DNA of 64,000 nt, from the NCBI RefSeq assembly GCF_964204645.1, contig NC_134028.1:1736001-1800000 (forward strand), in the 5' to 3' direction. Position numbers and translations under genes: made by a program. Position 1 is the stretch's first letter. Every line of letters begins with the position of its first letter. Shown here piece by piece: positions 1 through 23,900 of the stretch. The notes below the pieces were generated by a model. The model was given only the letters and a program-made list of their open reading frames with translations. It ran no database searches and was not told the DNA's origin. Origin of the DNA: Tubulanus polymorphus. Lineage: Eukaryota > Nemertea > Palaeonemertea > Tubulaniformes > Tubulanidae.

Positions 1-231
1 AGCTTTAAAATTCAAAATGATTATGCAGAATAACAACATTCCATGCATTTTAATTAGACTTATCAGTGTTAGGGTTAAGTTCGCAGTTTAGTGTCATATT
101 GTACCATATCAGATATTTATTTTTGATGAAACAGATTATTCCCTTATGGTGCAGATGAAAGATCAGCTTTGAAATATGAATATTGTAAAATTAGAAAAAT
201 AAAACATTCATAAAATATTATAGGGGCTTAC

Positions 232-466
232 CTGGCGTCCATCTTCTATCATCCTCAGTAACGCAATCCTTTCCATTCATCAAATGATCTCGAAATTCTT
301 TGATATTATCAGATTCTGGTAATCGACCTGATATTCCGCAAATTGATATTTCATCCGCGCATATTTTCATCGTCGGGGGTTTCAAATTTGAAGCCATTTC
401 TGCATCAGTCTTGTTTGTTTCCATGGTTCCTGTAGGTTCGACACCACTTCCTTCGCGAGCAGGCAT
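232..466 (-). CDS. FASN: Fatty acid synthase, first coding exon (gene runs off the left edge)
   Basis: Cytosolic multidomain enzyme that makes palmitate from acetyl-CoA and malonyl-CoA. Only the N-terminal exon is in the window. After about 35 poorly conserved residues the protein enters the start of the ketosynthase domain, with the segments ISICGISGRLPES and CVTEDDRRWTPG, which are typical of animal type I fatty acid synthases. The ATG lies at 464-466 on the minus strand. The exon ends at a clear donor (CCAG followed by GTAAG, exon edge 232), leaving a phase-1 codon, and the remaining exons must lie left of position 1. The extra N-terminal residues before the ketosynthase start are plausible but unverified; a downstream Met (METNKT) could also start translation. 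Related PKS-like proteins share this entry motif, but the DDRRW spelling favours FAS. Confidence 0.85.
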
Positions 467-1263
467 TTTATTGATCCAGATTTAATTTCACTGTATTGGA
501 GGGAAAAGTGAAAATCTTGACTGACAATACAAAACTATTAAAAACATGATTAGGCCCAATTGTTTTATTCCCTGATTTAACATCACAACAGAAACTGAAT
601 TATGATTTCAGGGGCAAAACAAGAATGAGGGAATGAGACAATTTTTTAAGTGAAATAAAAATTGTCACAACTTTTGAGTCTTTGACTGAAATCGATAAAA
701 CATGATTTCGACTATATAAAACTACTGTTGTGGCCACAGCCAGTAATTATGGGCTTGACAAACACAATAGATGAGATGTTAAACTTAGGTCCACCACATT
801 TTGCTATTTTATGCAACATAGGCCCAATAGCCAAAGATGTAACTCGGTGCAACAGTCCCCAAAGTAGCGTCTTAACACCCACGTGTAGCAGTAGGCCCTT
901 ATTATTCTACTGTCGTCATTGCCTTTGCTAAATTTTACCTGCTTTCACCGTTTCTCTGCACTCGAAGGAATGTATTGCTCCAATATTGTTGGTCTGGCAG
1001 GGTTCAGTTCGCGTTGACAGTTCAGTTATTGCCGATGATGCGACGATGACAAGATTTCGACTTCCCTATATCAATCAGCATCGACATAAGGCGATCCAAT
1101 CACAGCCAATCACAATGTCGATTTATCTAAACGTCATCAGACTGGGCGGGCTTACCCGACGCTGCTGGTCGACGCTTCAAAATTCTAGGGGCCTGAGGCA
1201 AAGTATATAAAGAAATGTATTGTTTTAATAAGCTCTAAAATGTGATTTGTTTGTTATTTATTG
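467..1263. promoter_or_regulatory. FAS upstream region with paired CCAAT boxes and a GC box
   Basis: No coding sequence is seen here. Reading back from the FAS start, two CCAAT boxes lie at 1096-1100 and 1106-1110, ten bases apart and both followed by CA, and a GGGCGGG box lies at 1144-1150. Vertebrate FAS promoters use NF-Y (CCAAT) and Sp1 (GC box) together with SREBP; I do not see a clear sterol response element. The transcription start and any leader exon are not determined. Confidence 0.4.
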
Positions 1264-1269
1264 AATATT

Positions 1270-1420
1270 ATGGAAGACCTCAGACGACATACGAGATATG
1301 AGATATAACATACGAGATATGAGATGCAACATACGAGATACGGCTTATGACATATACGAGATACGACTTATTTACAGTACGGGTGTCCGTCCGCTAGCGC
1401 CACCGCGGTGTATATTTTTC
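1270..1420 (+). repeat. Left arm of a long inverted repeat pair
   Basis: About 150 bases beginning with GGAAGACCTCAGACGACATA and made largely of a degenerate 14-17-base word like CATACGAGATATGAGA, then CAGTACGGGTGTCCGTCCGC and GCGCCACCGC. The same sequence returns in reverse complement at 3104-3256 with only a few differences. The two arms may be terminal repeats of one element or two insertions of a short non-autonomous transposon in opposite orientation. Confidence 0.7.
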
Positions 1421-2379
1421 AACATCTACTCGGCGTTGTGGCGTATACTACGACACGTGCGCAGGCAGTGGCGTATACATTAACTATGAATATCAATATG
1501 CGAAAAACGTTTCATTTGAAACGAAAAACATTTAAAAATATTCGATCAACCACTCCCGGGGACCGGCTTCTCGCTGTGACATCAGTGGGCGGCCACTCTT
1601 AGTAGTGTGAGACACCGATGGTCCGGTGATTCGAGTTGGCTCCAAATACAGGGCTACAGCCCCTAAATCCACCAAAAACGCCTCAAATTCCATTTTTGAG
1701 TGTACAAAAATCCCTCAAAAAGAGTTAGCCATGGCCCCTTCAAATTGGTGGTCAGTAAGAATTGCGCCTAGTCAAGGGTTTAAACTTCGCGTTCGATGGA
1801 GGGTTTTCGATGAAGAATGAAAGATGTATGTATATTACGAATGCCGATGACCAAAGAGTTAAAAAAAAAAGTCCGACACACGCGGAATCTGTGTTTAGTG
1901 TACTATGATTTCAACGAATGAATTGAAACATGGACATGAATTAAAAATACTAAAGATAACATAGATCTATTGAATGAATTATTCATTAAATATCAGAATG
2001 GAGTTCCATTGTATCACTCTCAGCTCCTGGCCCTAGTCCAGCTGATTTCATTTATCACGACGTTTTTTGCGACGGGTGCAAACGCACCATACGAGCAACG
2101 TTCCGGTGTTCCGCTAATTCCCCGGTCTAAAGAAATGTTACTTGATATTTCCATGGATCTCTTATCTTTACAAATGTAAGAGCTGTTGTGTTTTGCTGAA
2201 GACTTATTTATGTGGTTCCTGTACTTTTGTCAATAAACAGTTTTAAAACTGGCCATGACAATTGATAAGAATGATCTTAAATTGGATTCTCCGATTATGA
2301 AAGTTATTCAGATTCAGCCATTGGCCCTTTTCATGAAAGATGTCAGAAAAGAAAGATAGCCAAAAAGCACTCAGAATAC

Positions 2380-2500
2380 ACAAGTACCTAAATTGAACAA
2401 ATTTTCAGGGGAGGACCCCAGACTATGGCTTCAGAAAGCGGTTAGCGAAAACTGGCCAGTCTCGACTCTCAATGGCTGGTCTAGTGGACTCACCAGTCTG
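2380..2500 (+). mobile_element. Possible retrotransposon gag remnant
   Basis: One open stretch (about 2350-2509) reads through a block with FSGEDPRLWLQKA, a pattern seen in the gag proteins of LTR retrotransposons (Phe-Ser-Gly-Glu, then Pro..Trp-Leu). It ends quickly at a stop codon, and no protease, reverse transcriptase or terminal repeat is visible nearby. It is therefore a short dead fragment at most. It lies between the two inverted-repeat arms. Confidence 0.35.
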
Positions 2501-3103
2501 CCCCAGTAGCTCGATAGGGATGGAATTTAGCTGGGGATTTCAAACCTTGAGAGAGAGCACGGGAGTTCTTAATCTGGATACCAGGGCGATGTACGGGTTC
2601 CCAGGTTGTTTGGGATTCAAGAACTCAGGCAGGGGTGTCAAACAGCGGAGGAGGGGTACAAGGGGGCCGGGATTTCCGGCTGCGGAGTTTTTTTTAGAAT
2701 TTTGATTTCTGATGCAGAAAAGCAGGCGGTTACGGCGGGCGGTGAACAGTAGTTATTTTTTCTGCAGGCATTGAGTAACCGGAACCCCGGCTCCTGAACA
2801 CCAGGCCGTTTTAAGACCAAAGAAAGACAAGAAATAGCATAATATTATGAACTTGAACAGTTTGATATCTTTTTAGTTTTGTGATTTGAAAAACTTTTCG
2901 TCGCCCGCGGGAGAGGAACGGCCGGCGGCGCGCCTAGTCCAGGGTGTTCACAGTATGGCCTAATATCGTTGTGTCCGGTCCAGGTGTCCATTATCCAAAA
3001 GAAATCTATTTCTGGTTTGAATAAAATGTTGACTATGTTGGTTTTCATATAATTGACGATGACTGTACGCGTCACCATGTTAAACGATTTATATGCAGTA
3101 AAT

Positions 3104-3256
3104 ATTGAAAAAACATACACTGCGGTGGCGCCAGCGGACGGACACCCGTACTGTAAATAAGTCATATCTCGTATGTCATATGTCGTATCTCGTATGTTGC
3201 ATCTCATATCACGTATGTTATATCTCATATCTTGTATGTCGTCTGAGGTCTTCCAT
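3104..3256 (-). repeat. Right arm of the long inverted repeat pair
   Basis: Reverse complement of 1270-1420, ending at GTCTTCC near 3256. The internal CATATCTCGTATGT-like words keep one frame open on both strands, which explains the spurious open frames here. The interval 1421-3103 between the arms holds no intact gene, only the gag-like scrap and a GC-rich patch around 2890-2945. Confidence 0.7.
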
Positions 3257-3605
3257 AGAATATGGCCTATCACTGAGGCCTGTAAAAGAAGATTTTCCGA
3301 TTTGAGTTATTTTTCGCGCGACATTATTATTCGGGATTCGAACTTCATCGCTTCCGGGTTAAGGTTTATACACGTGGTTTGCGAGCTGCTTTTATGTATG
3401 TATTTTGTAATGTATATCATGTATTTTGTTCGATTTTATTGACATTCGTTAATTCCTCTTATTTTGAATTAATGGGTGAAATATCAAGATTCGATTATAA
3501 AAGGTTGTAGACAGCCTTCGCTCATCATTCCACAAGAAAAACTGGAAAAACCATACAAAAGTTTCAATCAATTAAAGTTAAATTGATGTTTATTGATAGG
3601 TAAAC

Positions 3606-4876
3606 ATGGCACCTTTCGGAGGAAATAGAGGAGGTGGACGCGGGGGTGGATTTAGAGGTGGACGCGGTGGTGGATTTAGAGGTGGACGAGGAGGTCGTGG
3701 TGGAGGTAAGTCACCTTTGAAATGATAGCATTTTCTTATTATTGTATTGTAGCTTTGGATTTGCGGGATCATTTACTGCGAAGCCGAATGTATGGCCATA
3801 CATGATGATACAGTGTTAAACTAATACTTTGTCAATCTTTAAGTTAAAGACTGACAAAGTATCAGTTTTGCCCTTAACCTTAAATGTACAATTGTAATAC
3901 GATTAAGATGCCACAAAATACTGGAGTGGATTAATTTCACAAGTTTGTTTTATCTTTAAGTAAATAAATTAATGCACAACTTTTCAGGTGGTCGATTCGA
4001 GGATCAGGGGCCTCCTGCAACTGTCACTGGTAAGTTTGATATAAAGGTCTAGAGCTAGAACTGTTCCGAGTTCGGTTAATTTTATCTGGAGAAATTAATG
4101 ATTATTTTTCAGAGGTTGGTATATACGCTCATCCGTGTGAAGAGGATCTTGTTTGTAGAGCAACCAATGAGAAAATACCGTATTTCAACGCGCCGATATT
4201 CCTAGAAAATAAAGAACAAATCGGGAAGGTTGACGAGATATTTGGACCAATCAGAGACTATGTATCCTTTATTATACCGCGATGTATTGAGTTGTCTTCC
4301 TATCCTACATTTAATCATATTAACTGAACATCACTCTTCCCCACACTGAACTATTCCTTACCCTAAATTTATTGTTATTTTATAGAAATTCTTTAACTTT
4401 GCTGTTCAGCTATTTTCAGTCAAGTTATCGCAGAATATGAAAGCGACTTCATTCAAAAAAGACCAAAAGGTATAGATAGAAATTTACCCTAACACAACGT
4501 CGTAAGAAGTAAATTAGATATTGATGGCGTCTACTTTCTTGATTTCAGTTTTTCATTGATCCATACAAGTTATTGCCATTAGAAAGATTTTTACCGAAGC
4601 CACCTGGATCGAAACCAGCGAGAGGTGGTGGTGGTAGAGGTGGCCGAGGCGGAGGTAGAGGTATGATAACTGTCGATACTTCACCTTGTACATTTGTATT
4701 TAAGTTTTTCTCAAAATTAATCAGTTTCAACGTGTTTCATCATTTCAGGAGGACGCGGAGGAGGATTCCGAGGTGGTAGAGGTGGTCGTGGAGGCGGTGG
4801 TTTCCGAGGAGGTCGCGGCGGAGGATTCAGAGGTCGAGGAGGTGGTGGTGGCGGTTTTAGAGGTCGCGGACGATAA
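3606..4876 (+). CDS. GAR1: H/ACA snoRNP protein GAR1
   Basis: Core protein of H/ACA small nucleolar RNPs, which pseudouridylate rRNA and snRNA in nucleoli and Cajal bodies; it binds dyskerin. Six exons: 3606-3705, 3988-4029, 4113-4261, 4410-4469, 4549-4660, 4749-4876, giving 196 residues with all phases closing. The N-terminal GAR domain (about 1-37) is Gly/Arg/Phe-rich. The conserved core (about 45-130) has [44 protein letters not shown] and [17 protein letters not shown]. The C-terminal GAR domain (about 143-196) is again RGG repeats. Length and order match the animal family. Exon 3 is followed by a U12-type intron. The position that is usually Tyr just before FSVK is Leu here. Polyadenylation signals lie at 5191-5196 and 5242-5247. 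The gene converges on the RhoGAP gene. Confidence 0.95.
3818..3868. repeat. Hairpin in GAR1 intron 1
   Basis: Two 23-base arms, 3818-3840 and 3846-3868, are reverse complements with two mismatches and a five-base loop (AAGTT). No H/ACA or C/D snoRNA boxes were recognised around it. It may be the collapsed remnant of a palindromic transposon or a structured intronic RNA. Confidence 0.6.
4262..4409 (+). other. U12-type (minor spliceosome) intron in GAR1
   Basis: The intron begins GTATCCTTT, the exact minor-class 5' splice consensus, and has TTCTTTAAC at 4389-4397, one base from the U12 branch consensus TTCCTTAAC and only 12 bases before the acceptor AG. It lacks the long polypyrimidine tract of the other introns in this gene. 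Confidence 0.85.
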
Positions 4877-6246
4877 AACCATCGAGTTGTTTCTTTTAAT
4901 CGGGACTTATCATTTATTAGTTGAAAGATGCATTTAATACTGTATGATGTAAAATGCGAAAAGAAAGTGATGTTGATGACATGTTTTGGTCTACATCATT
5001 GATGGATTATAACTTACACTCTTTATCAACTAAGTGAGGTTTTATTACATGAATTTGGCTAATTGTTACTGTATGTATGGCGGACATAGACTATAGAAGT
5101 CTATGATTTGAATTCACACTACCTGTATTTGAATTTTCTGTACATGTTTTAACACGTTTTATCTAATCAATATGTATTGATTAGATTTGAAATAAACTGC
5201 AGTAATTGATATACTGTACGTACACAATTGTTGTATTGTGTAATAAAGCAGGAACTCGCGATATATTGTAACAATTCACATTGTGTAACATTTGAAGAAA
5301 AATTGCTCTTGATAAATATATTATAGATTACGTCAACTAATATTTATTTGCGTTTTTAACTATTTAGCTGGCGGAATGCAGGTGTAGCTTTGGTGACTCA
5401 TGTGGAAATCCACCTTCCTCTCAAAATCTAAATCCACGACATAGCTTTCAATATCTAGTTTCGGAATAGCAATCCCAGAATATGTTAATGGATTATGCTC
5501 TTAATGGAACCTTCCTCTAGATGATGGATCAGGACATTTTGGCGAGAGCACACACCTGGAGGATTTCAAACGGGATCTGGCTAAGGTCTACAGATGTACT
5601 CCCACTTCCTCTGGTCAATTTTGATCTGATTCTGATATTTATTTTACTTCTCAAGAACACAGATATGACCAGAATTTATTTCGGATATGTGTAACAACAA
5701 TCCCAAATGATCCAAATTGGACTAAATTTTGCACGTCATGAAATGAGGCCGATACTTCTTCATAATGAAAGTTAAGGAAATCTGAACAAATCATGCCCCT
5801 ATGTAAACTGTTTTATTAAGCTTGATATATCTCGTAGAAAATAGTATTAAGATTACAGGCTGATTAAACTCATATTGAAAAAGCTTATTAAAATATACAT
5901 GTATGATGTACAAAAATATAGATTGAAAATCACGTAATATATAATCACTTGAAGAGGTGTAGAAATTATCAAAGTTTTAGCACCATTAATACAATCATTA
6001 CAACTCATCAATGTTATCTTTCAGAGTTCTAAGAAAATCTTTTTATGGTAAAGAATATAATAGTACAGCGCTAAACCCAGTTCCGCATTAGTCAGCTAAA
6101 ATTTGACTTGTGGTCTAACGGTGTCATCTAAAAAGCCAAATTTTTAACCTACAACTGGAACTGGCTCATAGATTTTCATTCTATCTTGATTAATACATCT
6201 CAAGGTCAGCTTAGTTTCAAATGTGATATGAAATAAAAAGCAACTA
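4877..6246. other. GAR1 3' UTR and convergent intergenic stretch
   Basis: GAR1 3' UTR up to signals at 5191-5196 or 5242-5247, then about 500 bases with no recognised feature. The best polyadenylation signal for the opposing RhoGAP gene is TTTATT on the plus strand at 5812-5817, which would give it a 3' UTR of roughly 640 bases. A perfect 12-base inverted repeat with a 2-base centre lies at 5161-5186, just before the first GAR1 signal. Confidence 0.5.
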
Positions 6247-6402
6247 CAGTCAAACTTGTTTGAGTCAATATGTTTGAGATCATCATTATTTTGACCACTT
6301 ACTAAAATGATGACTTACACAAAGTACCGGTATTTGAATTGGAAGTACAGATACACTGGGACTCAAACAACGAGGTGACCACTAAGTTTTTGAGTTTGAC
6401 TG
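6247..6402. mobile_element. Short mariner/Tigger-like MITE
   Basis: A 156-base element with inverted ends (CAGTCAAACT at the left, AGTTTGACTG at the right), flanked on both sides by TA (6245-6246 and 6403-6404). TA duplications and CAG-starting ends are the mark of Tc1/mariner-type elements. It has no coding capacity and lies in the probable 3' UTR of the RhoGAP gene. Confidence 0.65.
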
Positions 6403-6452
6403 TAACGAAATCAAAACTTTAATTCAGCACCTCGGAAAATAGATTTCTCGTA

Positions 6453-8765
6453 TCAATCTTCGTGATCTTCAAGATTACCAAATTTCATTCTATAAGCGAG
6501 AAGTTCAGCCTGTAGAGCAACAAGTCTATGAACAGATTGAGCAGTAGCTCCGCGTTCTTCTTCCAGTTTAACCCCCATCGCATGCAACTTTCTTTTGTAA
6601 GTTTCTTCCACCTTTTTTACTCGATCATCCGCTATAGTTTTCATTCTGGCTACCGCGTCAGCATGAGCGCGTCGCTCTAATTTAATCTGCGCTTTCAGCT
6701 TTTCAACGTCTTCGAATTTGTCCAAGTCGGAGAAGTCTAAACCATCGGTCAACTTGGATCCGTCATCTTCGCAATTTACCAATACTTCGGAAAACAAAAT
6801 ACTCGAGTTTTTCGTCGCTTTTTCAGCCTCATCGTCGACTGATTTGAAAACACGCGGTCTCCTCGTCGACGTGCGGCGAAGTTCAACCCCTGGATCGCAG
6901 CACGTTGATTTATACTTCGTTCTGGGTCTCGCTACCGGAATTGTTTCCTCCTCGCTTTCCTCGCGTTTGTGAAATTCGACATAGTTATTATTTGCGATAT
7001 CAACTCGACCAGGACTCGTCGGATTCATCGGCGGTTTCAGCTGATCGTTCGAAGATCGACCATCGTCTAGTAGAATCGGAGAATTAGGAGCCGAGGATCC
7101 CGGCGGCGTGTCGTAAACCGTGTCAAAATTCATAACGTTCTTCATCGATTTCGCCTCAGACGTCGACTTAAAACCGTTCGGAAACGCGTCTGCTGCTCGT
7201 TCTATCAGGATCAAAACGGTCTGAATCGTCAGATCAGCCGTACTCATCAACAATAACGGATGATCGTCATCTCCGCGGAGGATGTTCGGCCCAAAAACCA
7301 ATGCCAGGTTGTTCGGCGTCATTTTATTCACCGACGACCGCTTGGCGACCTTCGACAGAAAGTCACAAATATACATCAGCAGGTTATACTTATTCGGATC
7401 TATTTTGTCGAGTAATTTACGCAATAAGTCCATGCCCTGCTCGGGGTCGCCGTGTTGTATCTTCAAACCGATCGTCATGAAATGTTCGTATAAGTTAAAC
7501 GGGATGATCGGTTCCGGTAGTTCTTTAAAGTATAGTTTCAACAATGAAGCGATTGTGTTGTTATCGATGTCATCTCGTTCGAAATCTATGTCTTCGCACG
7601 TGTCGAATGCAAACTTCGTCGTTCGAATAGATTTCACTGATCCGGTCAATCTGAAATCATATCAAGAAAGAAAATCTAATCATAAATTCTGTTCAGGCCA
7701 TCCACCAAATTTTTCTCAGAGCGCTGTAGTATCATTGGGCAATGCACTGACGTGTCTAGCCAACACACCCTAGACCGATCTTGGATACCTGGCCTGCACT
7801 CGAGTGTTGGGAATAGCTTGGACAACACTTCCATGAAATTGAGATGACCGATTAATGCTAGGGGCTATTCTTACATGTACCAAATTGATACAAGCACTCT
7901 AATAATACAGTCCTGTTTAATTGATGTCTAAAGATCTTTGCCAAATAAGATGCAGTTACTATAATATCATTCAATAGACAAAATGAACATGAACCTGAAT
8001 ATTCCTTCATGATCGAGGCCGTGTTTCATCAGGTGATTCACACATTTCTCCACTATTACTGGTACTTTTGACGATGACGATTTCTTTTGATATTTCATAG
8101 TAGTGTCCAACGATTGTCCAAATACCGCTGAAAATAAATGAGATAGAAATACGATAGAAGATGCAGAATGCCGTGTAATTCTTGTGGACATTTTACCTAC
8201 CTCCACCCAGTCTTGAAAACATGACGCTAATCAAAGATTTCACCCACTTTTTTCTTTCATCCTCCGAGGAAGCGAGAAGCAAGTACGGATCATTGCTCGC
8301 TGAAACATTACAATAATACTTCATAGTCAACATCCAACATGACTATGTCACCACCCGAAACCCCTTCTCTCGCAGTAAGGCACTCATTCCACAACCCTTG
8401 GAAACCTATTCAGATTGAGAAAGGCAAGATCCAGAACAGCCCCCGATACTTTAGACAGTTTAATTTTCAAATTTGACAGTGTAAAGGGATCAGTGCCAGA
8501 AATGCCCAAAATCTATTTGCCTACCTATTATTTCAAAAAAGAATTTTCCATTCTGCGGTTCGTCTAAATTATGAGGATTTTCGACTACTTTATTTCCAGC
8601 CAATGGAATTACACCTAATAATGAGACCTCATCATCTTTACGGAAATAATAAAGCTGATCTCCTTTCAACGCGAACCATCTCGACGTCCATGATTTCACT
8701 AATCCACCCTGTTTTTTCAGCCACCCAGTTTTAGACGATAGTTGCAAGTTGAATGTAGAAGTCAT
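6453..8765 (-). CDS. ARHGAP24: PH-RhoGAP protein of the ARHGAP22/24/25 (FilGAP) group
   Basis: GTPase-activating protein for Rac/Cdc42-type small GTPases, acting on actin at the cell cortex. Four coding exons on the minus strand, 8525-8765, 8201-8299, 7995-8127 and 6453-7650, join in frame to 556 residues. The PH domain (about 10-115) opens with GWLKKQGGLVKSWTSRWFAL and ends with the Trp-containing helix DERKKWVKSLI. The RhoGAP domain (about 125-315) has EGIFRLTG with the arginine finger near residue 158, SLLKLYFKELPEPIIPF and NLALVFGPNIL. A Ser/Pro- and acid-rich linker follows, then a heptad-like coiled coil (about 475-548). PH, RhoGAP and C-terminal coiled coil in this order define the ARHGAP22/24/25 group; the exact paralogue cannot be chosen, and one pre-duplication orthologue is likely. 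It is shorter than vertebrate ARHGAP24 because of the linker. A further 5' noncoding exon is possible. Confidence 0.93.
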
Positions 8766-20925
<12,160 letters not shown>

Positions 20926-23900
20926 TTATATGTATATAGTCAATAATTATATATGTATATTGTATAAAATTAGGTACTATTTATTGGCTGTCATGGGTCG
21001 CATCATTGAAAACTATACCCGTAATTGTTAAAGGCCCAGTACTCGATTCCGAAAAAAATACTTAGCTTTCGTCGTAACCGAGCTATACGATAATTATTAC
21101 AAAACCCCTAAAAAGAAAATCTCAGGGTGATTTATACCGTGTACTTTAATTTCGGCTTATTTACCGCAGTGTCCGTCTAAATTCAAAATCGAGGGCCTGA
21201 TTTGGATTCGTGAATAAATGATAGCCGCAATGAAGTATCCATGCTTTTCATTAATAATGCCTGATGTGCCGGAAATTTAGCTTTTAATCTCGAATCCGTA
21301 TGATAACGATATATTATAATGAGATGTGATGTCACAATAGATGATGCGTAACCCATGACGACCGTGTGTTTATTGTTGTATAGAAAAAAATGTCCGCAAT
21401 ATCAGAATAAAAAATACAATAACTAGCTCCGTGTTTGTGCGTATGTGTGCGTGTGAGTGTGCGACGGTAATTCGACACCTACAATCTCCTAAATCACACA
21501 CTGCCAACGAAACAAACTAATAATCACTATTTCACTCAGTTCGAACTGTATTCGCGGAGAACCGGAACAAACCGCGAAATATTTTCAATTTTTTTTTCAT
21601 GTGTGGTGTGAATATTGTTACCAGTAATTAAATTTCTATATAAATATCTCTCTGCGTTGAGTTAACGAATGCAATGCTTTTTATTACGTAATTAAATGTT
21701 GTCGATGAATATTCCAATGTACTGCAGGTAAATAATATGCATGCAGTGCACATATCTTAACACTGTAGCAGTTTGTACTGCTCACTATGAGCTCGGGTAG
21801 AATACGATACCCTTCGATTGATTTCGACCCAGTTCCTCCATTTCACCGAGTACATGATGGCCAATTTACGCGTGAATTTTTCGAAAAATTGATAATTGGG
21901 TAATAATCATTTCGATTCAAATTATATCTGATGAATTGTAAAGATCGTGATAGAAATAATTGTTATAAGTGAGATAAAATTTTTCTATGTACCGGTATAA
22001 TTAATTAATGTTGTCTAGTTATTAGTCTTTCTAATCACTGCAGAACACTTTTCATCATTGCCTCCTTATTTCGATCGTCAAACAAATGCTTACTGGACTA
22101 AATTGGAGATTATCATACTTAGTACAAGTTTGAGATATTGAGATCACTCTATCTTTTTGCCTGTAGAAATGTTTAATCTTATGAATGGTTGTTTCCACTT
22201 AGTTGGACTGATGGATTCATGAAAACTAAGTAAGCCTGTCCTAATGAGTTGTATCATTCAGAACGGGTGCCAAAGGCTTAACATTTGCTCGTCGGGGCAT
22301 TGGCCCAGAACAAAAATGCAAATCATACCTCCTTCATTCCCGACGATGTAGTTTACATATCATTGCATTTTTGGCAGAAAGTGTTAGATAGTTTCACCTG
22401 AATGTGTGGTTCACGTTTTGAAAAATTAAACGTAGATTTTATATGGACAAAAATTAAGGAGTTCAGAATACTACGAGAGAAGTCTTGCTGGTGACTATTT
22501 AAGCCATACCTGATTAGGCAATCGGCAGATGATAGCCAGCAGCGGACACAGGAGACTCGTACTATCTCACGGGTGTTTGAAATAGGGCGATTCTGACACG
22601 TGGTTCTGCTTGAAAAATTGCCATAATTTACATGAGATTTTGATTTGCTAATAATATACGCTTGCTATTCAGTGTGAACCACGAGATAGACTAACGATAA
22701 TCATTAGTGCTATTCGTTGTGAACCATGCATTTGAAGATGTTCAGTTGCTCACCGGTAGATATTATTATTATGTGACAATTTACAAAAAAAATCACACTG
22801 ATTTGTGAATTCTCTAGTCTTCAATTAACAGTTGATTTACGTGTCATGTAAAACACTATTTAATATTTAAAAAGTGAATGGGCGAGAATTTTGTAAAAAA
22901 AAAAAAGAATGTCATGATGAGCAAAATGTTTTACAAACTTCTTCCTGTTTTAAGAATTGATAAATAATATGTCTGTGTTTTTGCGATAAATGTAACATGA
23001 AATAAATAAATGTTCAGTACATATGCATGGTGTCTATATAGAATATACATTAATAGGCACTCATTTTCAAAATGGAGGCAGCTGTCTCGATTACTGATAT
23101 CGTGCAAGTGTCTTTTGATCAAAACGTTCTTCGATTCCCTGACGGACTTAGATAAAAAATGGGTCCCTAAAAATTGCACCGAAACCAAATATCCTAATAA
23201 GAATTGGTCCCAATATGCCCAGCACTCCAGTTGTTAACACCAAATTGACCTTTGAGAAAATTAACGTATGTTTAAGTAGTTCGAATAGACACCAGAGTTC
23301 CTGTTAGCAGAGAAGAATCTCTTGATGAACTCATTCACTTATTATGATTATATACAAGATGTCTTCAGTTTCCTGTGAAATATGTATGAAATTTATTAGG
23401 AAACAAAAATAAAACATACATGAAAATCAATCGATTGTTTTTTCTCTATGTGCGAACATGAAGATATGTTCTATCCAACGTAGTTTGTCGTATTTTTCAC
23501 TTCGGTCATTCATCCACCAGGACGAAGTGGTGCGCGCCATGCAAACCAAGCCGTCTTCAGAGTGTAAGTCTGTGCCTTGTAAACAACCAGTTTAATACGC
23601 TAACAAACAAGTTAATACGAACGTGGTTTAGTTTGCTTCATTAAAGATTACCTTTATTTTATCACAAGCAAAAAACTGACAGAGTATACTTCTATGACTG
23701 AACCTAGCACTTGAACACAAATCAATCATGACCAACCATGACTTTATCTAAATAAGTGTATATGTTGAGCCGTGTTATCACCCGATACATTAAGCCTGAC
23801 GCAGATGGGCAATCTCTTCATGCGACTCCGAGAAATTGCTTGAAAATCGCAGTGATTTTAACATGAAACATGTTTGATATTGCAGTAAAATCTCGTTAAT

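Noticed and set aside
2845-3442. Overlapping frames on both strands with repeated YLVC/IRDM words
   Set aside because: Produced by the inverted-repeat arm, whose word length leaves frames open.
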